Source: JBFWMG01 sp050251715 (GTDB lineage Bacteria; Desulfobacterota; Desulfovibrionia; Desulfovibrionales; Desulfovibrionaceae). Taken from it: a stretch of DNA of 21,993 bases. The stretch covers positions 1 to 21,993 of the forward strand of contig JBFWMG010000050.1 in NCBI GenBank assembly GCA_050251715.1, read 5' to 3'. Under the pieces are notes generated by a model. The model had not been told where the DNA came from, did not search any database, and saw only the letters and a list, made by a program, of their open reading frames with translations. Of the stretch, positions 6,529 to 12,894 are shown one piece after another (position 1 is the first letter of the stretch; every line of letters begins with the position of its first letter). A program made the translations under genes and the position numbers.

Positions 6529-7299
6529 CTACTGCACGGAGGTCACGCTCTCCACGTCGTCGGCCACGGGATTGATGAGGATGCCCACGCCGTCGATCTC
6601 GATGCGCACCTCGTCGCCCGCCACCAGCGGCCCCACGCCTTCGGGCGTGCCGGTCAGCACCACGTCGCCGGGCATGAGCGTCATGATGCGCGAGATGAAA
6701 CTCAAGGTCTCGTAAGGTTTGTTGAGCATCTGCGAGGTGTTGTCCTGCTGGCGGATCTCGCCGTTGACCAGGGTGCGGATGCCCAGGTTCGTGGGGTCGG
6801 GCACATCGGTCTCGATCCACGGCCCAATGGGCAAAAAGGTGTCGAACCCCTTGCCCCGGGTGAACTGCACGTCCTTTTTTTGCAGGTCGCGCGCGGTCAC
6901 GTCGTTGGCGCAGGTGTAGCCGAACACGCATTCCGCCGCCTCTTCGGGCGTGATGTTGCGGCACTGGCGGCCCACCACGATGGCCAGTTCGCCCTCATAG
7001 TCCACCCGCTGGCTCTGCGAGGGGCGGATGATGGTCTGCCCGCTGGTGATGATGGCCGACGGCGGCTTGAGGAACAGCAGCGGCTCTTCGGGAAGGGCGT
7101 GGCCCATCTCCGCGCCGTGCTTGGCGTAGTTCACGCCCAGGCAGATCACCTTGGTGGGGGCGACGGGAGGCAGCACGCCCACCTCGTTCAGGGACAGCGG
7201 GGACTTGAGGCCCAGCTCCCTGTTCAGGCAGTGGAGCTCCTCGCCCACGAGGGACGCATAAAAAACCTGTTCCTGGTAGCGGACTCGCAAAACGCGCAT
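6529..7299 (-). CDS. Fumarylacetoacetate hydrolase (FAH) family protein
   Basis: The product is a 256-residue enzyme of the FAH / 2-hydroxyhepta-2,4-diene-1,7-dioate isomerase fold. Members are metal-dependent C-C hydrolases, isomerases or decarboxylases (for example acylpyruvate hydrolase or oxaloacetate decarboxylase). The metal site is visible: E102 and E104 in DYEGELAIVVGR and D133 in GYTCANDVTARDLQ. GKGFDTFLPIGPWI and VLTGTPEGVGPL are also family motifs. It begins directly with a short N-terminal domain, MRVLRVRYQEQVFYAS. The exact substrate cannot be told from sequence. The ATG at 7299 has only a weak GCGAG site, and no better start is seen. It lies between rnj and rpsB on the same strand, with a 27-bp tandem repeat in the gap upstream. 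Confidence 0.9.
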   Translation of the reverse strand: MRVLRVRYQEQVFYASLVGEELHCLNRELGLKSPLSLNEVGVLPPVAPTKVICLGVNYAKHGAEMGHALPEEPLLFLKPPSAIITSGQTIIRPSQSQRVDYEGELAIVVGRQCRNITPEEAAECVFGYTCANDVTARDLQKKDVQFTRGKGFDTFLPIGPWIETDVPDPTNLGIRTLVNGEIRQQDNTSQMLNKPYETLSFISRIMTLMPGDVVLTGTPEGVGPLVAGDEVRIEIDGVGILINPVADDVESVTSVQ

Positions 7300-7360
7300 G
7301 GCACACTCGCTTGGGTTGCAGGGTTGATGCGGCGCGCGGCCCGTGGGCTCGGCGCGCGGC

Positions 7361-7439
7361 GGCCGCGTGCGGGCTACACGGTCATACGGCCGCGTGCGGG
7401 CTACACGGTCATACGGCCGCGTGCGGCCTACACGGTCAT
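7361..7439. repeat. 27-bp tandem repeat, three copies, duplicating the 3' end of the RNase J gene
   Basis: On the plus strand the 25-bp core starts at 7361, 7388 and 7415, with an AC spacer between copies. Copies 1 and 2 are identical and copy 3 differs at one base. On the minus strand each copy contains ATGACCGTGTAG, which in the first-transcribed copy is the Met-Thr-Val-stop of RNase J. The other two copies fall in the gap before the FAH-family gene. Each unit also holds a GC-rich stem, GGCCG-CACG-CGGCC (one mismatch in two copies). Just downstream GGCGCGCGGC is repeated at 7331-7340 and 7351-7360. Confidence 0.9.
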
Positions 7440-9086
7440 GATGAGCGGCAGCACCACCGGGTCGCGGTCCAGCACCTTGCGGAAAAAGCGGCGCAGCGAG
7501 GAACGGATGCGGTCCTTCAGCTTGGCCACCTCGCCGGGCGGAATGTTCTCGAAGATGTCCAGGATGATGCACTTGGCGTCTTCCAGCACGTGGCTGTACT
7601 GCTGCTCGAACACGAACCCCTTGGACTGAATGTTCGGCCCGACCAGGATCTCGCCCGTGTTCTCGTCGATGACCAGCACCACCACCACAAGCCCCTCGCC
7701 GCCCAGGAGCTGCCGCTCCTTGAGCACGGTCTGGCCCACGTCGCCCACGCCCTTGCCGTCCACATAGATGTGCTCCACGGGGACGGTCTCCTCCAGGCGG
7801 ATGCCGCTGGGCAGCAGTGTGAGCGGATTGCCGTTCTCCAGCACCAGGGCGCGCTCGGGCGCCACGCCGCATTCGCGGGCGAGGCGGCAATGCTTGACCA
7901 GATGGCGGTATTCGCCGTGCACGGGCACGAAATACTTGGGCCGCACGGTCTCGAACATGATGCGCAGCTCGTCCTTGTGCGCGTGGCCCGAGGCGTGGAT
8001 GGCCTGCACCTTCTCGTACAACACCTCCGCGCCCATGCGGTAGAGCTGGTTGATGAGCCGCGTGATGGCCTTCACGTTGCCGGGGATGAAGCGCGAGGAC
8101 ATGATGACCGTGTCGCCCTCATGGATGCGCAGCTGCTTGTGTTCGCCCTTGGCGATGCGCGCCAGCGCGGACAACGGCTCGCCCTGCGATCCCGTCACCA
8201 GCAGCACGATGCGGTCGCTGTCCAGGTGCGGCAGCTCCTCGGTCAGGCACATGGTTCCGGCGGGCACCCGCAGGTACCCCAGTTCGCGCGCCATCTCGAT
8301 GTTGTTGCACAGGCTGCGCCCGCTCACCGCCACCCTGCGCCCGGTGTGCTCGGCCAGATCGAAGATCTCCTGGATGCGCTGGATATGGCTGGAAAAAAGC
8401 GTGACGATGATGCGCGCCTTGGCCTTGAGAAAGATCTCGCGCAGCGATTCCTTGATCTCGCGTTCGATGAGCGAATGCCCCTCGCGTTCCACGTTGGTGG
8501 AGTCGCTCATGAGCAGCCGCACCCCGTCCTTGGAAAACTCGCGGAAGGCGTCCAGGTCCGTGGCGTGGCCGTCCAGGGGATTGGGGTCGATCTTGAAGTC
8601 GCCCGTATGCACCACCCGGCCCACCGGCGTCTCGATGCCCAGGCCGAACCCTTCCACAATGGAATGGCAGACCGGAAAGAAGTGCACGGTCATGTCGCCC
8701 AGGGTGATGTTGTCGCGGGGCGTCACCTCGCGCAGGTCGGTGTACTTGTCCAGGTCATGCTCGCGCAGCTTGTTTTCCACCAGCGCCAGGGTGAACCTGG
8801 AGCCGTAGACCGGCACGGACACGTAGGGCAACAGCCACGGCAGCGCGCCGATGTGGTCCTCGTGCCCGTGCGTGAGCACGATGCCCTTCAGTTTTTCCTT
8901 GCGCGCCAGAATGTAGTCGAAGCGCGGGATGATGATGTCGATGCCGAGCAGGCTGTCGTCCGGAAACATAAGGCCGCAGTCCACCACGAACATGGACGTG
9001 CGCGTGGAAAAAACCATGCAGTTGAGGCCGATCTCGCCCAGCCCGCCCAGGGGGCATAGCGTCAGGAATTCGTCGTGACCGGACAT
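7428..9086 (-). CDS. rnj: Ribonuclease J (metallo-beta-lactamase/beta-CASP)
   Basis: RNase J is a 5'-3' exonuclease and endonuclease acting in mRNA decay and rRNA maturation. The 552-residue product, close to the usual 550-560, starts with the beta-lactamase fold: PLGGLGEIGLNC, then the zinc motif HGHEDHIG (residues 73-80), FFPVCHSIVEGFGLGI and VVHTGDFKID. It continues with MSDSTNVEREGHS, VTLFSSHIQRIQEI, the beta-CASP block TGSQGEPLSALARIA, and HASGHAHKDEL with FVPVHGEYRHL. The ATG at 9086 has TGGAG at about 8 nt and lies 25 nt inside plsC, suggesting coupled translation. The stop codon is part of a triplicated 27-bp repeat, so the final three residues (MTV) and the downstream spacer are shaped by that repeat. 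Confidence 0.96.
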   Translation of the reverse strand: MSGHDEFLTLCPLGGLGEIGLNCMVFSTRTSMFVVDCGLMFPDDSLLGIDIIIPRFDYILARKEKLKGIVLTHGHEDHIGALPWLLPYVSVPVYGSRFTLALVENKLREHDLDKYTDLREVTPRDNITLGDMTVHFFPVCHSIVEGFGLGIETPVGRVVHTGDFKIDPNPLDGHATDLDAFREFSKDGVRLLMSDSTNVEREGHSLIEREIKESLREIFLKAKARIIVTLFSSHIQRIQEIFDLAEHTGRRVAVSGRSLCNNIEMARELGYLRVPAGTMCLTEELPHLDSDRIVLLVTGSQGEPLSALARIAKGEHKQLRIHEGDTVIMSSRFIPGNVKAITRLINQLYRMGAEVLYEKVQAIHASGHAHKDELRIMFETVRPKYFVPVHGEYRHLVKHCRLARECGVAPERALVLENGNPLTLLPSGIRLEETVPVEHIYVDGKGVGDVGQTVLKERQLLGGEGLVVVVLVIDENTGEILVGPNIQSKGFVFEQQYSHVLEDAKCIILDIFENIPPGEVAKLKDRIRSSLRRFFRKVLDRDPVVLPLIMTV

Positions 9087-9805
9087 TGCCGCATCTCCAT
9101 ATAGGTGGCGTTCATGTGTTGACGCAGATCCTCTTTGAATTGTTCGCGCTGCTTGAGCGTGTAGCGGCCCGGTTCGATGAGCGGCAGCGCCTTGATCCGC
9201 ACCACCCGCCGACCGGGAGCCAACGTGCTGCGGCCCTTGGGCATGATGTCGCCCGTGCCGTCAATGACCAGCGGCGCCACCGGAATGCCACATTTGAGCG
9301 CCATGATCATGCCGCCGATCTGGAACGGGCCGAGTTCCTTTTCAAAACCCACGTTGCGCGTGCCTTCGGGGAAAATGACGATGGATACGCCCTCGTGGGC
9401 CTTTTCCACCGCATAGTCGATGCTCTTCATGGCCCTGCGGCTGTTGCCCCGGTCGATGGGGATGTGCCCCGCGCTCCGCATGGCCTTGCCGAAGATGGGT
9501 ATGGTGAACAGCACTTCCTTGGCCACAAAGCCGATGCGGTAGTCCTTGAGCAGGGTGTACAGCACCAGAATGTCCAAATAACTGGTATGGTTGGGCATGA
9601 AAATGACATTCTGGCCCTTGGGCAGGGCCGTCAGGTCGGCCTCGAGCCGGATGCCGGACAGCGCCAGGCATATGCGGGCCCAGACATGGCCTATGCGGGT
9701 GGACGCGTTGCCGCTGCGGTCAAACAGCGCGGCCAGCACGGCAAGCGATGAAAAGGCGATACTCGCGGGAATGAAGGTGCAGAAAAAGAAGAAATTACGC
9801 AACAT
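9062..9805 (-). CDS. plsC: 1-acyl-sn-glycerol-3-phosphate acyltransferase (PlsC family)
   Basis: The product is a 247-residue lysophosphatidic acid acyltransferase-family protein that would make phosphatidate, the substrate of CdsA encoded in the same array. An N-terminal hydrophobic segment (FFFFCTFIPASIAFSSLAVL) anchors it to the inner membrane. The catalytic NHTSYLD motif (HX4D) is at residues 72-78 and FPEGTRN at 145-151. GGMIMALKCGIPVAPLVI matches the later conserved block. The ATG at 9805 has a weak purine-rich site (GGACGAGG). The 3' end overlaps rnj by 25 nt. Acyl-ACP versus acyl-CoA use, and glycerolipid versus another acyl acceptor, cannot be decided from the sequence. Confidence 0.9.
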   Translation of the reverse strand: MLRNFFFFCTFIPASIAFSSLAVLAALFDRSGNASTRIGHVWARICLALSGIRLEADLTALPKGQNVIFMPNHTSYLDILVLYTLLKDYRIGFVAKEVLFTIPIFGKAMRSAGHIPIDRGNSRRAMKSIDYAVEKAHEGVSIVIFPEGTRNVGFEKELGPFQIGGMIMALKCGIPVAPLVIDGTGDIMPKGRSTLAPGRRVVRIKALPLIEPGRYTLKQREQFKEDLRQHMNATYMEMRQCPVTTNS

Positions 9806-9917
9806 GCCTCGTCCTGTCGTTCAGTCTACAAGAGTGAAACCTAGCCTAATTCGGCTGCGGCCACAAGGCGAACCCGCGTCCGCCCGGCGCGCGGGCGCGA
9901 AATCCACTGGCAAAGCC

Positions 9918-9999
9918 CTGGGGGAAGGAGGGAGGAGAGAGAAAACCCCTTTTGCCAAGCATAAAAAGGGGTTTTCTCTCTCCTCCCTCCTTCCCCCAG
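9918..9999. repeat. Perfect 36-bp inverted repeat with 10-nt loop
   Basis: The left arm 9918-9953 and right arm 9964-9999 are exact reverse complements; the loop is GCCAAGCATA (9954-9963). The outer part is polypurine on one strand (GGGGGAAGGAGGGAGGAGAG) and polypyrimidine on the other. The inner part is AAAACCCCTTTT / AAAAGGGGTTTT, so on either strand a CCCC-GGGG stem is followed by TTTT. It could be a two-way terminator, a cruciform or a copy of a dispersed repeat family. Confidence 0.95.
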
Positions 10000-10028
10000 A
10001 CCCCCATCCTCTCTCTTTCCCCAAAAAC

Positions 10029-10195
10029 TGCTGGCTGGGGAGGGGGATATGGTTGGGACAGGCGAGTTGTCCAGGCGGGCGGCTGGCGGGAGAGGTGGGG
10101 GAGGCTGGTATACTGGGACAGGTGGGTTCCCCAGACGGACTGCTGGCGGGAGAGGTGGGGGCGGTTTCCCAGGTGGGCGGTCTTGTTGTCCGGCG
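10029..10195. repeat. G-rich degenerate direct repeats (about three units of 52-60 bp)
   Basis: The plus strand repeats CTGGC followed by a G-rich tract at 10031, 10083 and 10143. Units two and three share CTGGCGGGAGAGGTGGGGG exactly, and unit one is a diverged form. Units one and two also share GGGACAGG (10054-10061 and 10114-10121) followed by a CCAG-containing tail. The minus strand reads as C-rich and has an open frame with a matching peptide repeat, which I take as a by-product. Confidence 0.65.
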
Positions 10196-10312
10196 TGTCA
10201 GGGCAAAGGCTTGAAGGGCGGTTTGCCCGACGACGTGAGCGCAAGGCTTCGAGAAAAAAAGTCTGGATGCATGGTGGGTTGTCCGCAGCCTGTCGGATTG
10301 GACGTTGTCAGC

Positions 10313-10343
10313 AAAAAAGCCGCCGTCCCGCAGGGACGGCGGC
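10313..10343 (-). terminator. Intrinsic terminator of the EF-G-like gene
   Basis: GCCGCCGTCCC (10319-10329) and GGGACGGCGGC (10333-10343) form a perfect 11-bp stem with a 3-nt loop. Six A on the plus strand (10313-10318) give a six-U tail on the minus-strand transcript. It lies 33 nt after the EF-G-like stop. Confidence 0.95.
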
Positions 10344-10375
10344 TGTGACAGCGTGTGGCCGGGCTGGATCCGGGG

Positions 10376-12436
10376 CTATTCCTCGCCCTTTTTGTTTTCC
10401 GCGATGACCTTGTCGGCCACCGGCGGCGGCGCTTCCTCGTAGTGGTCGAATTCCATGGTGAACATGCCCTGGCCGCCGGTCATGGACGAGAGCGTCTGGG
10501 CGTAGGACAGGATTTCGTTCATGGGCACGTGGGCCTTGACCTCGGTCACGCCCGCGGTGGAGTCGGAGCCGAGCACCTTGCCGCGCCGGCTGGACAGGTC
10601 GCCGATGATGTCGCCCATGTTTTCGTCCGGGATGGTGACCGTGACCAGCATGATGGGTTCGAGCAGGATGGGCCTGGCCACTTCCAGCGCCTTTTTGAAG
10701 GCGATGGAGCCTGCGATCTTGAACGCCATTTCCGACGAGTCCACGTTGTGGTAGGAGCCGTCGTACAGGGTCACCTTGAAGTCCACCACCGGGCACCCGG
10801 CCAGGCTGCCGCGATGGGCCGCCTCCTGGATGCCCTTGTCCACCGCCGGGATGTACTGGCGGGGGATGGAGCCGCCCACGATGGCGTCCTCGAATTCGTA
10901 GCCGCTGCCCGAGGGCAGGGGTTCCATGCGGATGAAGCAGTCGCCGAACTGGCCGCGCCCGCCGGATTGCTTCTTGTGGCGGCCCTGCACGTCGGCCTTG
11001 CCCTTGATGGTTTCGCGGTAGGGAACCTTGGGCGTCTTGAGCAGGATCTCGGTCTTGTAGCGGCGTTTGGCCTTTTCCACGGCCATTTCGATGTGCAACT
11101 GGCCCATGCCCGCCAGCAGGATGTCGCCGGACTCCTCGTCGCGGGAGAGTTTCAGGTTTACGTCCTCTTCAAGCAGCTTGCCCACCGCCGAGTACACCTT
11201 GTCTTCCTCGCCCTTTTCCTTGGGCGCCAGGGCATAGGTGATGAGGTTGGCCGCCAGTTTGGGCAGGGCCAGCTTGAAGGGCTTTTTCTCGGCGCACAGG
11301 ATGTCTGTGGTGGAGGTGTTCTTCAGCTTGGCGATGGCCGCCACGCCGCCGGGACCAAGGGGCTCCTTGGACTGCTTCTGGTCCTTGCCGGAAAGCAGCA
11401 GCAGCTGGCCGATGCGTTCGGTTTCGCCGTTGGCCGCGTTGGTCACGGCGGTGTCGGCGGTCAGCGTGCCGGAGAGCACGCGCACCACGGAAAGCTGGCC
11501 CGCAAAGGGGTCGGCCAGGGTCTTGAAGACCACGGCGGCCAAGGGTTCGTCGGGCGAGCTGGGGCGTTCGTTGCCGTCCTCGTCCGTCCAGGCGCCGCGT
11601 TCCAGGGGATTGGGCAGCAGATCCTGGATCACGTCCAGAAGCTGCGCGCCGCCCTTGTTTTCCAGGGCCGCGCCCGCAACCACGGGCAGCAGGTCGCCGG
11701 ACAGCACGCCCTTGCGCATGGCCTCGGTGATTTCCTCGGGGGAAAGCGCGCCTTCCTCAAGGTATTTCTCCATCAGCACTTCATCGCTTTCCGCGATGTT
11801 CTCCACCGTGGTCTCGCGCATGAGGGCCACTTCGTCGGCCAGGTCGGCGGGGATGTCGCCGGCCTTGACCTTGCCGTCGGCCTCGAAGAACAGCGCCTTG
11901 TTGCCCAGCACGTCCACCAGGCCGGTGAACTGGTCCTGCTTGCCGATGGGCATGTACAGGAGCACGGGCTTGGCCTTGAGCATGGTGGACAGGCCGTCGA
12001 AAGCCATGGCGAAGTCGGCGCGGTCGCGGTCCATCTTGTTGAGGAAGCAGACTGATGGCAGGCCGGCCTTCCTGACTTCTTCCCAAAGACGCTTGGTCAG
12101 GGGGCGCACGCCGTCCACCGCGTCAATGATGAACACGGCGGCGTCCGCGCCGAGCAGCAGGTAGGGCAGGTCGCCGGTAAAATTCGTGTCGCCGGGGGTG
12201 TCGATGCAGAAGTGTTGGTTCTTGTCCCAGAGATATTGGGCGAATCCGGGTTGGATGGAGCCGCGCCGTTTGATCTCTTCGGGCTCGTAGTCAAGGGCCG
12301 TGCTGCCGTCCTCCACCTTGCCCAGGCGGTTGATGACGCCGGCCTGGAAGAGGAGCATTTCCGCAAGCGTGGTTTTGCCGCATCCGCCGGTGCCCACCAG
12401 CGCATACGTTCTTTGGGTTTCGAGGGCTTTGGCCAT
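10376..12436 (-). CDS. EF-G-like translational GTPase (EF-G paralogue)
   Basis: The product is a 686-residue protein with full EF-G architecture. The G domain has P-loop GTGGCGKTT (15-23), DTPGD (79-83) and NKMD (133-136); domains II and III follow, with GQLHIEMAVEKAKRRY in domain III. Domain IV has GGRGQFGD and SYHNVDSSEMAFK, and domain V has LEPIMLVTVTIPDENMGDII. Canonical EF-G has RGITI in switch I and DTPGH in G3. Here they are RRGSIQ and DTPGD, so the switch I Thr and the catalytic His are absent. The acidic tail ends NKKGEE. This places it in the EF-G-like group rather than as the main FusA; its role in translation is unknown. The ATG at 12436 (GGGAG at 6 nt) is preferred over the GTG at 12466. 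It is monocistronic, with its own promoter and terminator. Confidence 0.93.
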   Translation of the reverse strand: MAKALETQRTYALVGTGGCGKTTLAEMLLFQAGVINRLGKVEDGSTALDYEPEEIKRRGSIQPGFAQYLWDKNQHFCIDTPGDTNFTGDLPYLLLGADAAVFIIDAVDGVRPLTKRLWEEVRKAGLPSVCFLNKMDRDRADFAMAFDGLSTMLKAKPVLLYMPIGKQDQFTGLVDVLGNKALFFEADGKVKAGDIPADLADEVALMRETTVENIAESDEVLMEKYLEEGALSPEEITEAMRKGVLSGDLLPVVAGAALENKGGAQLLDVIQDLLPNPLERGAWTDEDGNERPSSPDEPLAAVVFKTLADPFAGQLSVVRVLSGTLTADTAVTNAANGETERIGQLLLLSGKDQKQSKEPLGPGGVAAIAKLKNTSTTDILCAEKKPFKLALPKLAANLITYALAPKEKGEEDKVYSAVGKLLEEDVNLKLSRDEESGDILLAGMGQLHIEMAVEKAKRRYKTEILLKTPKVPYRETIKGKADVQGRHKKQSGGRGQFGDCFIRMEPLPSGSGYEFEDAIVGGSIPRQYIPAVDKGIQEAAHRGSLAGCPVVDFKVTLYDGSYHNVDSSEMAFKIAGSIAFKKALEVARPILLEPIMLVTVTIPDENMGDIIGDLSSRRGKVLGSDSTAGVTEVKAHVPMNEILSYAQTLSSMTGGQGMFTMEFDHYEEAPPPVADKVIAENKKGEE

Positions 12437-12463
12437 GTACGTCTCCCTTTGAGTATGTGTTTT

Positions 12464-12483
12464 CACCCTGTCGGGGCAGGGTG
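12464..12483 (-). promoter_or_regulatory. Leader hairpin upstream of the EF-G-like gene
   Basis: CACCCTG (12464-12470) and CAGGGTG (12477-12483) form a 7-bp stem with a 6-nt loop in the roughly 95-nt leader of the EF-G-like mRNA. It ends about 28 nt before the ATG and has no U-tract. Confidence 0.4.
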
Positions 12484-12537
12484 TGCAGAGGCGTTCGTAA
12501 CAGGCACGTCGGAAACCAAAAGGTCTTTGAAAGGTCC

Positions 12538-12567
12538 GTCATAGAGAGAGGCGGCAAAAGATGTCAA
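12538..12567 (-). promoter_or_regulatory. Probable sigma-70 promoter of the EF-G-like gene
   Basis: On the minus strand a perfect TTGACA (12567-12562) is followed after 18 nt by TATGAC (12543-12538, 4/6 to TATAAT). Transcription would start near 12530, giving a leader of about 95 nt. Confidence 0.65.
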
Positions 12568-12894
12568 GGGCTATGTCTCGCGGTTCAAACCGTTACGTGC
12601 CGGTTGCGTGGCGCGGCACGGGCTGGTCCGCCGCATGGCCAACCTCCCCCGCGCGGGGCCGTTGTGCTTGACGCGGCGTTGCCTGCGACGTACTCCGCTT
12701 GAACGTCCCTGCGCGTGGTGGGCGCCGTGGCGCCCGGCATCCTCATGGAACAGGCGCGGGCGCGCGGGCGCGCGGACGTGGCCCGGCCGCCGGGGCGGCC
12801 ATGGCTGTGGCCGGTGCGTTGCAACTCGTATATCATATTTTATTTTTATATCAAAAGGATGCCGCATGGCGGCTGTGATAGGAAAGGAGCGGAA
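12568..12894. other. Intergenic region before the M16 peptidase gene
   Basis: No gene is supported here. Small open frames on both strands lack ribosome sites and family similarity. Most of it is very GC-rich with local stems: GGGCGCC/GGCGCCC at 12720-12735 and CGGCCA/TGGCCG at 12796-12813, plus a CG-alternating tract near 12752-12775. It changes abruptly to an AT-rich promoter island at about 12826-12857. Confidence 0.5.
12819..12853 (+). promoter_or_regulatory. AT-rich promoter island of the M16 peptidase gene
   Basis: TTGCAA (12819-12824) and TATTTT (12841-12846) are 16 nt apart and fit a sigma-70 promoter. The island contains a direct repeat TATATCA at 12829-12835 and 12847-12853 (18-bp period) that overlaps the -10 region. 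A regulator could bind it, but none is identified. Confidence 0.45.

Larger units (their letters stand above)
9806..10312. other. Non-coding, structure-rich region between EF-G-like gene and plsC
   Basis: I see no credible gene in this stretch. Open frames here have no family similarity and run through simple-sequence DNA. It contains a 36-bp perfect inverted repeat (9918-9999), G-rich degenerate direct repeats (about 10029-10195), and a GGGCAAA/TTTGCCC stem (10201-10207 and 10222-10228). The first 110 bases next to plsC must hold its promoter. I could not identify a convincing -35/-10 pair there. Confidence 0.6.

Noticed and set aside
7361..7439. CRISPR-like array
   Set aside because: The repeats are directly tandem with only 2 nt between 25-bp cores, so there are no spacers, and one unit is part of the RNase J gene. 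No cas genes are present.
9840..9900. tRNA-like sequence with GGTTCG on the minus strand near plsC
   Set aside because: No acceptor stem, anticodon arm or consistent cloverleaf could be drawn around it.
9900..10200. Insertion sequence or miniature transposon ends
   Set aside because: The inverted repeat is a tight hairpin with a 10-nt loop, without a transposase or a visible target-site duplication. A dispersed repeat remains possible but cannot be shown from one copy.
9846..10244. A 132-codon minus-strand frame with a repeated HLSRQ-type peptide
   Set aside because: It runs through the perfect inverted repeat and G-rich repeats, so the peptide repeat follows from DNA repeats. It has no family similarity or good ribosome site.
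12585..12836. An 83-codon minus-strand frame upstream of the M16 peptidase gene
   Set aside because: It has no Shine-Dalgarno, a low-complexity Arg/Gly/Ala/Pro composition, and lies in a GC-rich intergenic stretch; it overlaps the expected promoter region.
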